Notes: a model not told the origin generated them from the letters alone. Positions 7,763 through 17,006 are shown, numbered from the stretch's first letter. The stretch is 64,000 bases of DNA from Methylaequor sp045563055 (GCA_045563055.1 JBJKUR010000006.1:1-64000), one strand, 5' to 3'. Made by a program: numbers and translations.

Positions 7763-8384
7763 ACCAGTTGTAGCCATAGATGGAACTGCAGGTTCAGGAA
7801 AAGGATCATTGGCCAAAAAATTATCAGAAAGTTTAAAGTTTGATCATCTTGATACTGGATTGTTGTATAGAATATTTGCATTTGAAAAAAATAATAATGC
7901 CAAAGATAATATTAAAATCTCAGATCTTTATCATTGGTTAGATAATAAACATGAGATGAATAAATTAAGAACTGATAAAATATCTAAAATTGCATCGAGA
8001 ATCTCAAAATTTAAATATGTAAGAAAATCATTGATTCAAATTCAGAGAAGTTTTGCAGATAATCCTCCAACTGGTATAGGATCTGTAATTGACGGCAGAG
8101 ACATAGGAACAGTTATCGTTCCAATGGCAGAGGTAAAATTTTTTATTGATGCTAAGGTTGAGATCAGAGCACAAAGAAGAGTCGAACAGTTAAAACTCGA
8201 CGAATCACAATATAGAACTATTTTAAAAAATATAAAAACACGTGATTATCAAGACTCACACAGAAAATTCTCACCCCTCAAACCAGCTGATGATAGTTTC
8301 TTTATCGACACATCTCATATAAACGAGAATGAAGTTCTTAAACTTGCATTAAACTTTATAAATAAAAAAACTGATTTTATTTAA
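7731..8384 (+). CDS. cmk: Cytidylate kinase
   Basis: Phosphorylates CMP and dCMP. The 217-residue NMP kinase has P-loop 'DGTAGSGKGS', 'HLDTGLLYR' and 'VIDGRDIGTVIVP', and the lid region 'RAQRRVEQLK'. The listed start is GTG inside aroA (32-base overlap); TTG at 7740 is an alternative that removes three residues. The aroA-cmk-rpsA order is classical in proteobacteria. Confidence 0.95.
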   Translation: MLKLNFFKNLKPVVAIDGTAGSGKGSLAKKLSESLKFDHLDTGLLYRIFAFEKNNNAKDNIKISDLYHWLDNKHEMNKLRTDKISKIASRISKFKYVRKSLIQIQRSFADNPPTGIGSVIDGRDIGTVIVPMAEVKFFIDAKVEIRAQRRVEQLKLDESQYRTILKNIKTRDYQDSHRKFSPLKPADDSFFIDTSHINENEVLKLALNFINKKTDFI

Positions 8385-8444
8385 TAATTGCATATAGTTT
8401 GAAAATTTTGTAATTGTAATGCAGTTATTTAAGAGGAAATTATA

Positions 8445-10136
8445 TTGATAGAAAATTTTAGTGAATTATTAGAAGCCAGCCTTGTCGACTTTAAATACAA
8501 AGAAGGTCAGATCATTAAGGGCAGAGTCTTATCTATAATTAACGATACTGTCGTAGTTGATGTCGGTCTGAAAGCAGAGGGAAGAATACCAATCAAAGAG
8601 TTTCACTCACCTGGTGAGGAGCATGGAGTAAAAGTTGGAGATAGCTATGACGTTTACCTAGAAAAGCTAGAAAACAAAGAAGGAGAAGCTCTACTAAGTC
8701 GCGAAAGAGCCAGAAAGGAAGAATCCTGGTCGAATCTTGAAAAAATTCAAAATCAGAAGGAACAAGTCATGGGCGTCATCACTGGAAGAGTTAAAGGTGG
8801 ATTTGCAGTAGATATAAATGGTGCAGTAGCATTTTTACCGGGAAGTCAGGTTGATTTGAAGCCCATAAAAGACATATCCCCACTATTAAATAAGCCTCAA
8901 CCCATGATTATTTTAAAAATGGATAAATTACGAGGTAATATTGTCGTCTCAAGAAGAGTTCTTTTAGAGGAATCAAGAAAAGCAGACAGAAGCAAGCTTT
9001 TATCAGATATTAATGAAGGTGACAAACTCAAAGGAATAGTTAAAAATATCACAGACTATGGTGTATTCGTTGATTTAGGTGGTATGGACGGTCTAATTCA
9101 CGTTACTGATTTGTCATGGGAAAGAGTAAACCATCCATCGGAAATGTTTAATATTGGTGACGATTTAGAGGTCATTGTAACAAAATACGATAAGGAAAAT
9201 AATAGAATTAGTCTTGGACTAAAACAGTTGACAGAAGATCCATGGAAAAATGTGGATACTGATTATAAAGTAGGGAGTAAAATTAAATCAAAAATTTCAA
9301 GTATTGCTGACTATGGTGCTTTTATTGAACTTGAAAAGGGAGTGGAAGGCTTGATTCACACTTCTGAGATGAGTTGGGTGAATAAGAATATCAACCCAAA
9401 CTCTATTCTAAAAGTTGGTGGAGAGGTTGAAGTTGTAATTTTGGAAATTGACAATTTAAAAAGAAGAATTAGCCTTGGACTCAAACAGTGCACAGAAAAT
9501 CCTTGGAAAATTTTTGCTTCTAATAATAAAAATGGAGACGTTATTGAGGGAAAAATTAAAAACATCACAGATTTTGGGATTTTTGTGGGCTTAACAGAGG
9601 ACCTTGATGGCCTCATCCATGCATCAGATATTTCTTGGGAAGACTCCGGAGAGAAAGTAATTAAAGATTTCGAAATTGATCAAAATGTAAAATTTAAGAT
9701 TCTTGACATAGATGTTGAAAAAGAAAGAGTATCACTCGGTATTAAACAACTATTAAAAGATGGGCCAAAACAAGATAAACTAAATGGTAAAACTGTCACT
9801 GGTATAATCTCAAAAATTGATTCTGATAAAATTCATGTCAAATTTAATGAGGATAATGTTGGGTTTGTCAAAAAATCTAATTTGGCTAAACTAAAAACTG
9901 AACAAAATACGTCCAGATTTGCTGTTGATGAGAAAATTGATGCTAAAGTTATTAAAAAAATGTCAAAGGATAATTTATATGAATTATCAATCAAAGATCT
10001 TGAAATACAAGAAGAAAAAGATGCTCTCAAGGAGTATGGTTCATCATCATCTGGAGCGAGTATTGGTGATATAATTGGTGCTGCATTGGAAGAGGATAAA
10101 ACCAAAAATTCTAAATCTAAAGATGAAAAAAAATGA
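8445..10136 (+). CDS. rpsA: 30S ribosomal protein S1
   Basis: A 563-residue mRNA-binding ribosomal protein. Six S1-type OB folds can be traced; the best match repeats near 'GIVKNITDYGVFVDLGGMDG', 'SSIADYGAFIELEKGVEG' and 'KNITDFGIFVGLTEDLDG', while the last (about 450-500) is degenerate. The tail is short and charged. The start is TTG, supported by AGAGGA at 8432-8437 and the lack of any nearby ATG. Its last bases overlap sppA. Confidence 0.97.
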   Translation: MIENFSELLEASLVDFKYKEGQIIKGRVLSIINDTVVVDVGLKAEGRIPIKEFHSPGEEHGVKVGDSYDVYLEKLENKEGEALLSRERARKEESWSNLEKIQNQKEQVMGVITGRVKGGFAVDINGAVAFLPGSQVDLKPIKDISPLLNKPQPMIILKMDKLRGNIVVSRRVLLEESRKADRSKLLSDINEGDKLKGIVKNITDYGVFVDLGGMDGLIHVTDLSWERVNHPSEMFNIGDDLEVIVTKYDKENNRISLGLKQLTEDPWKNVDTDYKVGSKIKSKISSIADYGAFIELEKGVEGLIHTSEMSWVNKNINPNSILKVGGEVEVVILEIDNLKRRISLGLKQCTENPWKIFASNNKNGDVIEGKIKNITDFGIFVGLTEDLDGLIHASDISWEDSGEKVIKDFEIDQNVKFKILDIDVEKERVSLGIKQLLKDGPKQDKLNGKTVTGIISKIDSDKIHVKFNEDNVGFVKKSNLAKLKTEQNTSRFAVDEKIDAKVIKKMSKDNLYELSIKDLEIQEEKDALKEYGSSSSGASIGDIIGAALEEDKTKNSKSKDEKK

Positions 10137-11016
10137 TCTGTTAGAAAAGTTTTATAGTAGAAGAAGATCTCTTATATTTAGATCATTAATATCTTTAGTG
10201 GGTTTCCTTTTGCTTGTTTTTTATTTGCTTAAAATTCAAAATGATGAAGAATTCATTGCAAAAATTAACATTCAAGGAATTATTCAAGATAGAACTGACA
10301 TAATTGAAGAAATTGATAGGCTCCAAGATAATGAGAATGTTAAAGGTTTTTTGGCAGTAATTAATAGTCCCGGTGGGACATACGTTGGAAGTAAAGAACT
10401 TTATGATTCTATTAAACTTCTAAGTAAAAAAATTCCAACAGTTGTCTATATGAGGGAGATGGCTACATCAGGTGGATATCTTGTTTCATTAGGTGCAGAT
10501 AAAATTTATGGGAACTCAGGAACGATAACAGGATCAATAGGTGTAATTCTTCAAACTGCAGATATCAGTGAACTTTTAAATGAAATTGGAGTCAACCCTA
10601 TTATTATTAAAAGTGGAAAACTAAAAGCTGTCCCTAATCCGGCTGAAAAAATTGATGATGAGAAAGTTATTTATTTGCAAGGAATCATAGAAAAGATGCA
10701 AGAAGAATTCATGAAACTTGTAACGTCAAACAGAAAAATTTCGAATTCTACAACTCAACTTATTGGAGATGGAAGAATTTTCACTGGAAAGGAAGCAAAA
10801 GAATTAAAGCTCATTGATGATATAGGTAGTGAAAAAGATGCTCTTGCTTGGCTCAGAGGAAAAGGTGAGCTTGATGAAACAATTAAAGTAAAGGAATTAC
10901 TAAGTAAAAATGACTTGAAGTCAATGTTCGATTTCACTTTTTTAAAAAAAAAGTTTAATTATTTAAATCAAAACTTCTATAATGGTTTTTTTGCAATTTG
11001 GATGCCTGGACTATGA
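10123..11016 (+). CDS. sppA: Signal peptide peptidase SppA (S49 family)
   Basis: A membrane-anchored serine-lysine protease that degrades cleaved signal peptides. From the chosen ATG it has 297 residues: one N-terminal membrane helix (about 15-35) and one S49 domain. The nucleophile serine lies in 'ATSGGYLVSLGADKIYGNSG' and the general-base lysine in 'IKSGKLKAVPNPA'. A longer frame begins at 10075, but the ATG at 10123 overlaps rpsA by only 14 bases and gives a normal N-terminus. This is the short single-domain form. It sits between rpsA and ihfB as in other alphaproteobacteria. Confidence 0.93.
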   Translation: MKKNDLLEKFYSRRRSLIFRSLISLVGFLLLVFYLLKIQNDEEFIAKINIQGIIQDRTDIIEEIDRLQDNENVKGFLAVINSPGGTYVGSKELYDSIKLLSKKIPTVVYMREMATSGGYLVSLGADKIYGNSGTITGSIGVILQTADISELLNEIGVNPIIIKSGKLKAVPNPAEKIDDEKVIYLQGIIEKMQEEFMKLVTSNRKISNSTTQLIGDGRIFTGKEAKELKLIDDIGSEKDALAWLRGKGELDETIKVKELLSKNDLKSMFDFTFLKKKFNYLNQNFYNGFFAIWMPGL

Positions 11017-11300
11017 AAAAATCTGATATTTTAAAAAAGCTCGAGGAAAAATTTGAATACCTTCCTCGTAGAGAAGTTGAAAGAACTTTGGAAAAAATTC
11101 TTCAATTTTTTTCTGCAAGCTTAGCGAAAGGTTCTAGAATTGAAATAAGAGATTTTGGGACTTTTTCAACACGAGTTAGAGAAGCGAGAGTTGGACGAAA
11201 CCCTTCCTCAGGTGAAAAAATAAATATTGAGAAAAAGCACTTTATACACTTTATACCAGGTAAAAAACTAAGAAAGGATTTAAATGCCAAACAAGATTAA
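11013..11300 (+). CDS. ihfB: Integration host factor subunit beta
   Basis: A 95-residue DNA-bending HU/IHF protein: 'KKSDILKKLEEKFEYLP', 'IEIRDFGTFSTRVREARVGRNPSSGEKI' in two adjoining parts, and the end 'HFIPGKKLRKDLN'. The beta-arm proline region (RNP) is intact. The ATG at 11013 overlaps the sppA stop as ATGA and matches the family N-terminus; a start 15 bases earlier is less likely. The 3' end overlaps the lapA-like start at 11284. Confidence 0.95.
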   Translation: MKKSDILKKLEEKFEYLPRREVERTLEKILQFFSASLAKGSRIEIRDFGTFSTRVREARVGRNPSSGEKINIEKKHFIHFIPGKKLRKDLNAKQD

Positions 11301-11504
11301 AAGAATATTTGGATTTATTTTTTTTTTTTTTTTTTAGTTTTTTTTGTCTTCTTTTCACTTGGGAATAAAGAAATAATAAAACTTAATTTTTTCCCAATCC
11401 CTATCTATATTGAAATTCCCTTATACATTTTATTTATGTCTCTAATTTTTATAGGATTTGTTATTGGTATGTTATTTAGTTATTTTCGGAATTTTTTAAA
11501 ATAA
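11284..11504 (+). pseudogene. lapA: LapA-family (DUF1049) membrane protein, interrupted at an 18-T run
   Basis: ATG at 11284 opens 'MPNKIKRIFGFIFFFFF' and hits TAG at 11335-11337, directly after 18 consecutive Ts (11318-11335). Shifting by one base (-1, or one extra T) continues as 'LVFFVFFSLGNKEIIKLNF', then 'PLYILFMSLIFIGFVIGMLF' and a stop at 11502-11504. Together this is a typical 70-odd-residue LapA protein: two membrane helices around an 'N...I.LNFFP' segment, between ihfB and pyrF where alphaproteobacteria carry lapA. Either the gene is broken, the run length is a sequencing error, or slippage on the T run restores the product. Confidence 0.75.
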
Positions 11505-11505
11505 A

Positions 11506-12204
11506 ATGATTCATAAAGAAAAAATATTTTGCGCTTTAGATTTTAGTGAGATAAAAGAAACTCAAGATTTTATCAAAAAAATTAACAAATACGTGGGTGG
11601 AATTAAGATTGGATTGGAATTCTTCCTTAGAAATGGACCAACAGGAGTAAGGGAAATAAAAAAAAATGGAATTCCATTATTCTTAGACCTAAAGTTAAAA
11701 GATATACCCAACACTGTAAAAAAAGCTACTGAGAATATTATAGATCTCGAACCTGATTTTTTATCAGTACATATTACTGGCGGGTTAATAATGCTTAAAC
11801 AATTAATTGCTGTAAAAAGAAATATAAAAATATTGGGTGTTTCAATGTTAACAAGTTTAGATCAATCAGACCTGGAAAGTTTTGGTATTAAATTAAGTAA
11901 TGAAAAATATGTCGAAAAACTCTGTTTATTAGGAATTAAAGCTGGAATTGATGGTTTGGTTTCATCAGCTAGTGAGGTGAGTAATTTAAAGGAAAAAATT
12001 AAAAAAAAAATTCTTTTTGTCACCCCAGGTGTTAGGCTTAAAAATAACTTTGTGCACGATCAGAAAAGAGTTGTTTCACCAGGAGAAGCTGTTAAAGCTG
12101 GTTCTTCTATTTTAGTAATTGGTAGAGAAATCACTCAATCCAAAAGTCCTGTTGATGTCTTAAGAAAAATTTCAGATGACATAGAGGTAAACATTGGAAG
12201 TTAA
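11506..12204 (+). CDS. pyrF: Orotidine 5'-phosphate decarboxylase
   Basis: Last step of UMP synthesis. A 232-residue TIM barrel with the catalytic array 'DLKLKDIPNT' (D61, K63, D66), N-terminal 'IFCALDFSE', and phosphate-binding 'FVTPGVR' and 'ILVIGREIT'. The ATG follows the lapA remnant by one base. The end overlaps trpF by 11 bases. Confidence 0.97.
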   Translation: MIHKEKIFCALDFSEIKETQDFIKKINKYVGGIKIGLEFFLRNGPTGVREIKKNGIPLFLDLKLKDIPNTVKKATENIIDLEPDFLSVHITGGLIMLKQLIAVKRNIKILGVSMLTSLDQSDLESFGIKLSNEKYVEKLCLLGIKAGIDGLVSSASEVSNLKEKIKKKILFVTPGVRLKNNFVHDQKRVVSPGEAVKAGSSILVIGREITQSKSPVDVLRKISDDIEVNIGS

Positions 12205-12838
12205 AGTTAAATTATGTGGGTTGAAGGATAAAGAGTCTCTTATAGCAGCTGAGGAAGCAAATTTTATTGGATTTGTTTTTTATCAGAAGTCTCCTAGATT
12301 TATTAACGCTCTTGAAGCTAGAGATTTAAAAAACTTTATTAAACCCCATCAAAAAGTTGTTGGTTTATTCGTTAATGCTGATATGAATGTTATTAGTCAT
12401 TTAATAGATTTTTGTGATCTCGACTTCATTCAACTACATGGAAATGAGTCAATCGAGTATATAAAAGAGTTAAAAAAATTCAACAAACCAATTATCAAAG
12501 CTATTTCTGTTAAAGATCACAATGATATTATAGAGTCCAAAAAATTTGAGAGTTATTGTGACATGATTTTATTTGATACTAAATCAGAACAAACAGCTTA
12601 CGGAGGTACTGGAATTTCGTTTGATTGGAATCTATTAAAAGGTTATTATTCTGCCAATGATTGGATGCTTGCTGGTGGAATAAATAAAAATAATGTTTGT
12701 GAGGCTTTAAATATTACTAATGCACCTATTGTTGATATATCATCTGGAGTTGAAAAATCTAAGGGTATCAAATGTAAATTATTAATAAAAGAGCTTATGA
12801 AAGTCCTTAAAAATTATGAAAAAAAAAATAAATTTTAA
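12194..12838 (+). CDS. trpF: Phosphoribosylanthranilate isomerase
   Basis: Third step of tryptophan synthesis from anthranilate. The 214-residue barrel has 'VKLCGLKDKESLIAA' with the catalytic cysteine near residue 8, 'VGLFVNAD', 'LDFIQLHGNES', the catalytic aspartate in 'MILFDTKS', and 'LAGGINKNNV'. The start is TTG inside pyrF; no ATG occurs nearby and the conserved N-terminus begins within four residues of it. It overlaps trpB by 23 bases. Confidence 0.95.
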   Translation: MEVKVKLCGLKDKESLIAAEEANFIGFVFYQKSPRFINALEARDLKNFIKPHQKVVGLFVNADMNVISHLIDFCDLDFIQLHGNESIEYIKELKKFNKPIIKAISVKDHNDIIESKKFESYCDMILFDTKSEQTAYGGTGISFDWNLLKGYYSANDWMLAGGINKNNVCEALNITNAPIVDISSGVEKSKGIKCKLLIKELMKVLKNYEKKNKF

Positions 12839-14024
12839 AAAATTTCCGGACAGCCAGGGCAGATTTGGGAAATTTGGAGGTAGATTCGTCGCAGAAACAC
12901 TTATGCCTCTCCTTTTAGATGTAGAAAAACAATACGTCCAAGCAAAAAAATCTAAAGAATTTAAAAGAGAGCTTTCTTATTACTTCGATAATTATATTGG
13001 GAGACCTAGCCCACTTTACTTTGCAAAAAGAATTTCCGAGAAAATGGGTGGGACAAAAATTTACCTTAAGAGAGACGAACTAAATCATACTGGGGCTCAC
13101 AAAATAAATAATTGTGTAGGTCAAATACTTTTAGCAAAAAGAATGGGTAAAAAAAGAATTGTTGCAGAAACTGGTGCTGGTCAACATGGATTAGCCACTG
13201 CAACTGTCTGCGCACTTTTCGATCTCAAGTGTGTTGTGTATATGGGGTCTTTAGATATTAAAAGGCAAGCTCCAAATGTATTCAAGATGAGGTTGCTAGG
13301 AGCCGAGATAGTGCCCGTGAACTCTGGCACAGCAACTTTGAAGGATGCTATGAATGAAGCTTTAAGAGATTGGGTTTCAAATGTAAAAAACACTTTTTAC
13401 GTTATTGGAACAGCAGCAGGTCCTCATCCTTACCCAATGATGGTTAGAGACTTTCAATCAATTATTGGTATTGAGGCAAAAAAACAAATACTAAAATACG
13501 AGAGTAGACTTCCTGACTACCTGGTTGCATGTATCGGAGGAGGCTCAAATGCTTTGGGATTATTCTATCCTTTCTTAAACGACAAAGTAAAAATCATAGG
13601 TGTTGAAGCGGGTGGGGAAGGTATTGATACTAATAAACATGCAGCATCCTTAGCCAAGGGAAAACCAGGTTTCCTTCACGGAAATTTTACATATCTTCTT
13701 CAAAATAAATATGGACAAATCGATGATGCACATTCAATTTCAGCAGGATTAGATTATCCTGGAATTGGACCAGAGCATTCGTGGTTGAAAGAAGTTGGAA
13801 GAGTTAAGTATCACAGTGCAAAAGATAAGGACGCTCTTACAGCTTTTAAAATTTGTTCAAGGTTAGAGGGTATTATTCCTGCTCTTGAACCATCACATGC
13901 ACTAGCATTTCTTCTGAAAAATAAAAATAAATTTAAAAAAAATGAAATCATCATAATGAATATGTGTGGTAGAGGTGATAAAGATATTTTTTCTATCTCT
14001 GAATACTTAGGGGTATCTGTCTGA
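12816..14024 (+). CDS. trpB: Tryptophan synthase beta chain
   Basis: PLP enzyme joining indole and serine. 402 residues with 'GRFGKFGGRFVAETLMP', the PLP lysine K96 in 'NHTGAHKINN', the phosphate loop 'CIGGGSNALG', and 'EPSHALAF'. Length is normal for TrpB1. It partners with TrpA encoded seven bases downstream. Confidence 0.98.
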   Translation: MKKKINFKKFPDSQGRFGKFGGRFVAETLMPLLLDVEKQYVQAKKSKEFKRELSYYFDNYIGRPSPLYFAKRISEKMGGTKIYLKRDELNHTGAHKINNCVGQILLAKRMGKKRIVAETGAGQHGLATATVCALFDLKCVVYMGSLDIKRQAPNVFKMRLLGAEIVPVNSGTATLKDAMNEALRDWVSNVKNTFYVIGTAAGPHPYPMMVRDFQSIIGIEAKKQILKYESRLPDYLVACIGGGSNALGLFYPFLNDKVKIIGVEAGGEGIDTNKHAASLAKGKPGFLHGNFTYLLQNKYGQIDDAHSISAGLDYPGIGPEHSWLKEVGRVKYHSAKDKDALTAFKICSRLEGIIPALEPSHALAFLLKNKNKFKKNEIIIMNMCGRGDKDIFSISEYLGVSV

Positions 14025-14030
14025 TTTATT

Positions 14031-14834
14031 ATGGAAAATAGAATTAAAACAAAATTTGATGAGTTAAAGCTTCTTAATAAAAAAGCTCTTATAACTTTTC
14101 TAACGTCCGGGGATCCAAATCAAAAACTTTCACTAAAGATTTTAAAAATTTTCAAAGAAAAAAAAGTTGATTTAATTGAAATTGGTTTTCCATTTTCCGA
14201 TCCAATGGCAGATGGTCCTACTATACAAAAATCAAGTCAGAGAGCAATTAAATCCGGATCAAACTTGTATACAACGTTTAAATTGATCGAGGCATTTAGG
14301 AAAGATGAAAAAAAAATTCCAATTGTTCTTATGGGTTATTTTAACCCAATTTTTCAGTTCGGATTAGAGCCTTTTTTCAGAGAATGCAAAAAAATTGGTG
14401 TCGACGGTCTAATAATTGTAGATCTCCCTCCCGAAGAAAGTAACTATATTGATAAGTTTACTCAAAGATATGAAATTCTTAATATTAGATTATTAACTCC
14501 AACAACAGGCAATTTGAGACTTAAAAAAATATTAAAAAATACTGATGGATTTTTATATTACATATCTGTTATGGGTATCACGGGCACAAAAAAACCATCT
14601 ATAAATTCTGTGGAAAGTTCCATAAAAAAAATAAGAAAGATTTCTAGCCTTCCAGTTTGTGTAGGTTTTGGTATTACAAATAAAAATCAAATTAAAAATA
14701 TTAATAAAATATCTGATGGATGTGTGGTTGGATCTGCAATTATTAAATACATTGAAGAATTTTTTGCAGGGAAATATACAGAAAAAAAAATGCTAAAAGG
14801 TATCTCGGAATTTTTGGATAAATTACAAAATTAA
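14031..14834 (+). CDS. trpA: Tryptophan synthase alpha chain
   Basis: Releases indole from indole-3-glycerol phosphate and channels it to TrpB. 267 residues with the catalytic pair E50 and D61 in 'IEIGFPFSDPMADGP', then 'DGLIIVDLPPEES', 'YYISVMGITG' and 'VCVGFGIT'. trpF-B-A stand together without trpC, D, E or G in this window, the usual split arrangement in alphaproteobacteria. Confidence 0.97.
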   Translation: MENRIKTKFDELKLLNKKALITFLTSGDPNQKLSLKILKIFKEKKVDLIEIGFPFSDPMADGPTIQKSSQRAIKSGSNLYTTFKLIEAFRKDEKKIPIVLMGYFNPIFQFGLEPFFRECKKIGVDGLIIVDLPPEESNYIDKFTQRYEILNIRLLTPTTGNLRLKKILKNTDGFLYYISVMGITGTKKPSINSVESSIKKIRKISSLPVCVGFGITNKNQIKNINKISDGCVVGSAIIKYIEEFFAGKYTEKKMLKGISEFLDKLQN

Positions 14835-14848
14835 TGATAGATTAAGTT

Positions 14849-15691
14849 ATGAATTGGATAACAAATTTCGTAAGACCAAAATTGCAAGCTTTCGTCGGGA
14901 AAAAAGAAGTTCCTGATAATCTCTGGGAAACTTGTCCAAAATGTTCGCAAATGCTTCTAAAAAGAGAACTAACTTCTCATCAATTTGTTTGCAAACATTG
15001 TGACCATCATTTTAGAATTACTGCCAAGGAAAGGTTGGAACTACTCTTAGGAAACAACTATATGTTGATCGACACACCAAAGATAAAACCTGATCCACTT
15101 AATTTTAAAGACAGTAAGAAATATTCTGATAGGTTAAAGACCGCACAAAAAAAAAACCAAATAAATGATTCCGTAATTGTAGCCTCGGGAACAATTAATG
15201 GAAAAAAAATTGTTACAGCAGTTTTTGACTTTAATTTTATGGGTGGTTCAATGGGTATGGCTGCCGGTGAAGCAATAGTCAGTGCATGTGATTTTGCCAA
15301 AAAGAATTACCTACCACTAATTATATTTAGTTCATCAGGTGGTGCTAGAATGCAAGAGGGAATACTCTCACTGATGCAGATGCCAAGGACTGTTATTGCA
15401 ATAAATGCATATGGCAAAACAAATTTACCTTTCATCTCTGTTTTGACTGACCCAACTACAGGTGGTGTATCGGCATCATTTGCAATGCTAGGGGATATTA
15501 TTATTGCAGAAAAAAATGCAACAATTGGTTTTGCTGGAAGTAGAGTTATTGAGGAGACAATTAAAGAAAAACTTCCTCAAAACTTTCAAAAATCAGAATA
15601 TTTGATGGAAAAGGGTATGGTTGATGTAGTTGTTCATAGAAAAGATCTCAAACAAAAAATTGAAGACATCTTAGATTTTCTTATAGACTGA
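14849..15691 (+). CDS. accD: Acetyl-CoA carboxylase carboxyltransferase subunit beta
   Basis: Half of the carboxyltransferase that makes malonyl-CoA for fatty acid synthesis. The N-terminal zinc finger is C-x2-C...C-x2-C ('CPKCSQ', 'CKHCDHHF'). The crotonase-like core has 'GGSMGMAAGEAI', 'SSSGGARMQEGILSLMQM' and 'TDPTTGGVSASFA'. 280 residues is typical. accD-folC-trxA order is conserved across alphaproteobacteria. Confidence 0.97.
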   Translation: MNWITNFVRPKLQAFVGKKEVPDNLWETCPKCSQMLLKRELTSHQFVCKHCDHHFRITAKERLELLLGNNYMLIDTPKIKPDPLNFKDSKKYSDRLKTAQKKNQINDSVIVASGTINGKKIVTAVFDFNFMGGSMGMAAGEAIVSACDFAKKNYLPLIIFSSSGGARMQEGILSLMQMPRTVIAINAYGKTNLPFISVLTDPTTGGVSASFAMLGDIIIAEKNATIGFAGSRVIEETIKEKLPQNFQKSEYLMEKGMVDVVVHRKDLKQKIEDILDFLID

Positions 15692-15697
15692 GAACTG

Positions 15698-16324
15698 GTG
15701 GATAAATCAGCTAAAATTCTCAAAAGACTTGAGCTTTTGCATCCCAAAAAGATTGATTTGTCACTTCATCGATTAGAAAAACTATTAAAAAAACTCAATA
15801 ATCCACATCTAAAAATTCCGCCAATCATTCATGTTGCTGGAACAAATGGCAAAGGATCGGTAACATCATTTTTACGATCAATCTTTGAGGCTGCTAAATT
15901 TAAGGTAAACACCTATACATCTCCACACCTTATAAGATTCAACGAAAGAATTCGAATAAATTCAAAGTTAATAAACAATTATGATCTAAACCTCATACTT
16001 GAGGAATGCGAGTATTATAATAATGGAGACCCAATAACCTTTTTTGAAATCACAACTGCAGCTGCATTTTTAGTTTTCAGTAGAGTCAATTCAGATATTA
16101 CTATTCTTGAAACTGGTTTGGGCGGCAAATATGATGCCACTAATGTTGTAAAGAACAAAATTTGCAGTGTACTTACACCCATATCTATGGATCATATGAA
16201 CTTTCTTGGCTCATCAATTAGGAAAATTTCTCTTGAGAAAATAGGCATATTAAAAAATACTAAGATTGCAATATTATCCAAACAGAGAAAAGAAGTAAGA
16301 GAGCTGGTCAGAAAGGCAAATTAA
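15698..16324 (+). CDS. folC: FolC N-terminal part (frameshifted gene)
   Basis: N-terminal 208 residues of bifunctional folylpolyglutamate/dihydrofolate synthase: P-loop 'HVAGTNGKGSVTSFL', 'TSPHLIRFNERIRIN', 'FFEITTAAAFLVF', 'ETGLGGKYDATNVV' and 'MDHMNFLG'. The frame ends at TAA (16322-16324) at the edge of an 11-A run. The rest of the same protein continues in another frame immediately downstream. Removing one base just before the stop, for example from the AAA at 16318-16320, would join the two. The start is probably GTG at 15698. Confidence 0.85.
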   Translation: MDKSAKILKRLELLHPKKIDLSLHRLEKLLKKLNNPHLKIPPIIHVAGTNGKGSVTSFLRSIFEAAKFKVNTYTSPHLIRFNERIRINSKLINNYDLNLILEECEYYNNGDPITFFEITTAAAFLVFSRVNSDITILETGLGGKYDATNVVKNKICSVLTPISMDHMNFLGSSIRKISLEKIGILKNTKIAILSKQRKEVRELVRKAN

Positions 16325-16340
16325 AAAAAAAAAGGTAAAG

Positions 16341-17006
16341 TTGTATGAAGAAGGAATAGATTGGAAAATACTAAATAAGGATTCAAAAGAAAAAGAATTC
16401 AACCTACAGTACGCTGAATCTAACTATAAATTCCAATATCCTTCTTTGGAAGGTAATCATCAGATTGAAAATGCCTCAACAGCTGTTGCGACTGTCTTGT
16501 CTTTGAAAAATACCGTTATATCCAATAAAATTATCAATAAAGGTCTTATTTCTGCAAATTGGCCAGCTAGAATGCAGTTGCTTGAAAAAGGGAGGCTCTC
16601 AAAAATAATAGGGAAAAAATTCGAGTTATGGCTTGATGGTGGACACAACTTAGATGCAGCAAAGATTATAAAAAAAAAAATAGAATTGTGGAAACAACAA
16701 AATGTAATTATTGTTTTGGGAATGATGAATGGTAAAAGTCCCGTTTCTTTTCTGAGAAAAGTTATTAAGGATATCTCAATGCTTCTTTTGCTTCCAATAA
16801 CTAGCCAAAACTATATCCAACCATACGAAATTAAAAATAAAATAAAGACAAAATTAAATTCAAAAATAGAAATTCATTGTTCACTAGATATTAATGAGGC
16901 CTTAAGAATAATTAAACGCCAATATTCATGTGGTAAAATCATTGTTTGTGGATCATTATATTTAGCTGGTCAAGTTTTAAAAGAAGATGGATTTGTAATA
17001 AAGTAA
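16341..17006 (+). CDS. folC: FolC C-terminal part (frameshifted gene)
   Basis: C-terminal 221 residues of FolC. Visible family motifs are 'LEGNHQIENASTAVA', 'WPARMQLLEKG', 'LWLDGGHNLDAAK' and 'IVLGMMNGKSP'. The TTG at 16341 is only the first usable codon; the frame is open further upstream through the lysine-rich 11-A run, so this piece is probably not a separate gene. Function needs both halves: the ATP site is in the N-terminal piece and the Mur-ligase C domain is here. It ends directly against the convergent trxA. Confidence 0.82.
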   Translation: MYEEGIDWKILNKDSKEKEFNLQYAESNYKFQYPSLEGNHQIENASTAVATVLSLKNTVISNKIINKGLISANWPARMQLLEKGRLSKIIGKKFELWLDGGHNLDAAKIIKKKIELWKQQNVIIVLGMMNGKSPVSFLRKVIKDISMLLLLPITSQNYIQPYEIKNKIKTKLNSKIEIHCSLDINEALRIIKRQYSCGKIIVCGSLYLAGQVLKEDGFVIK

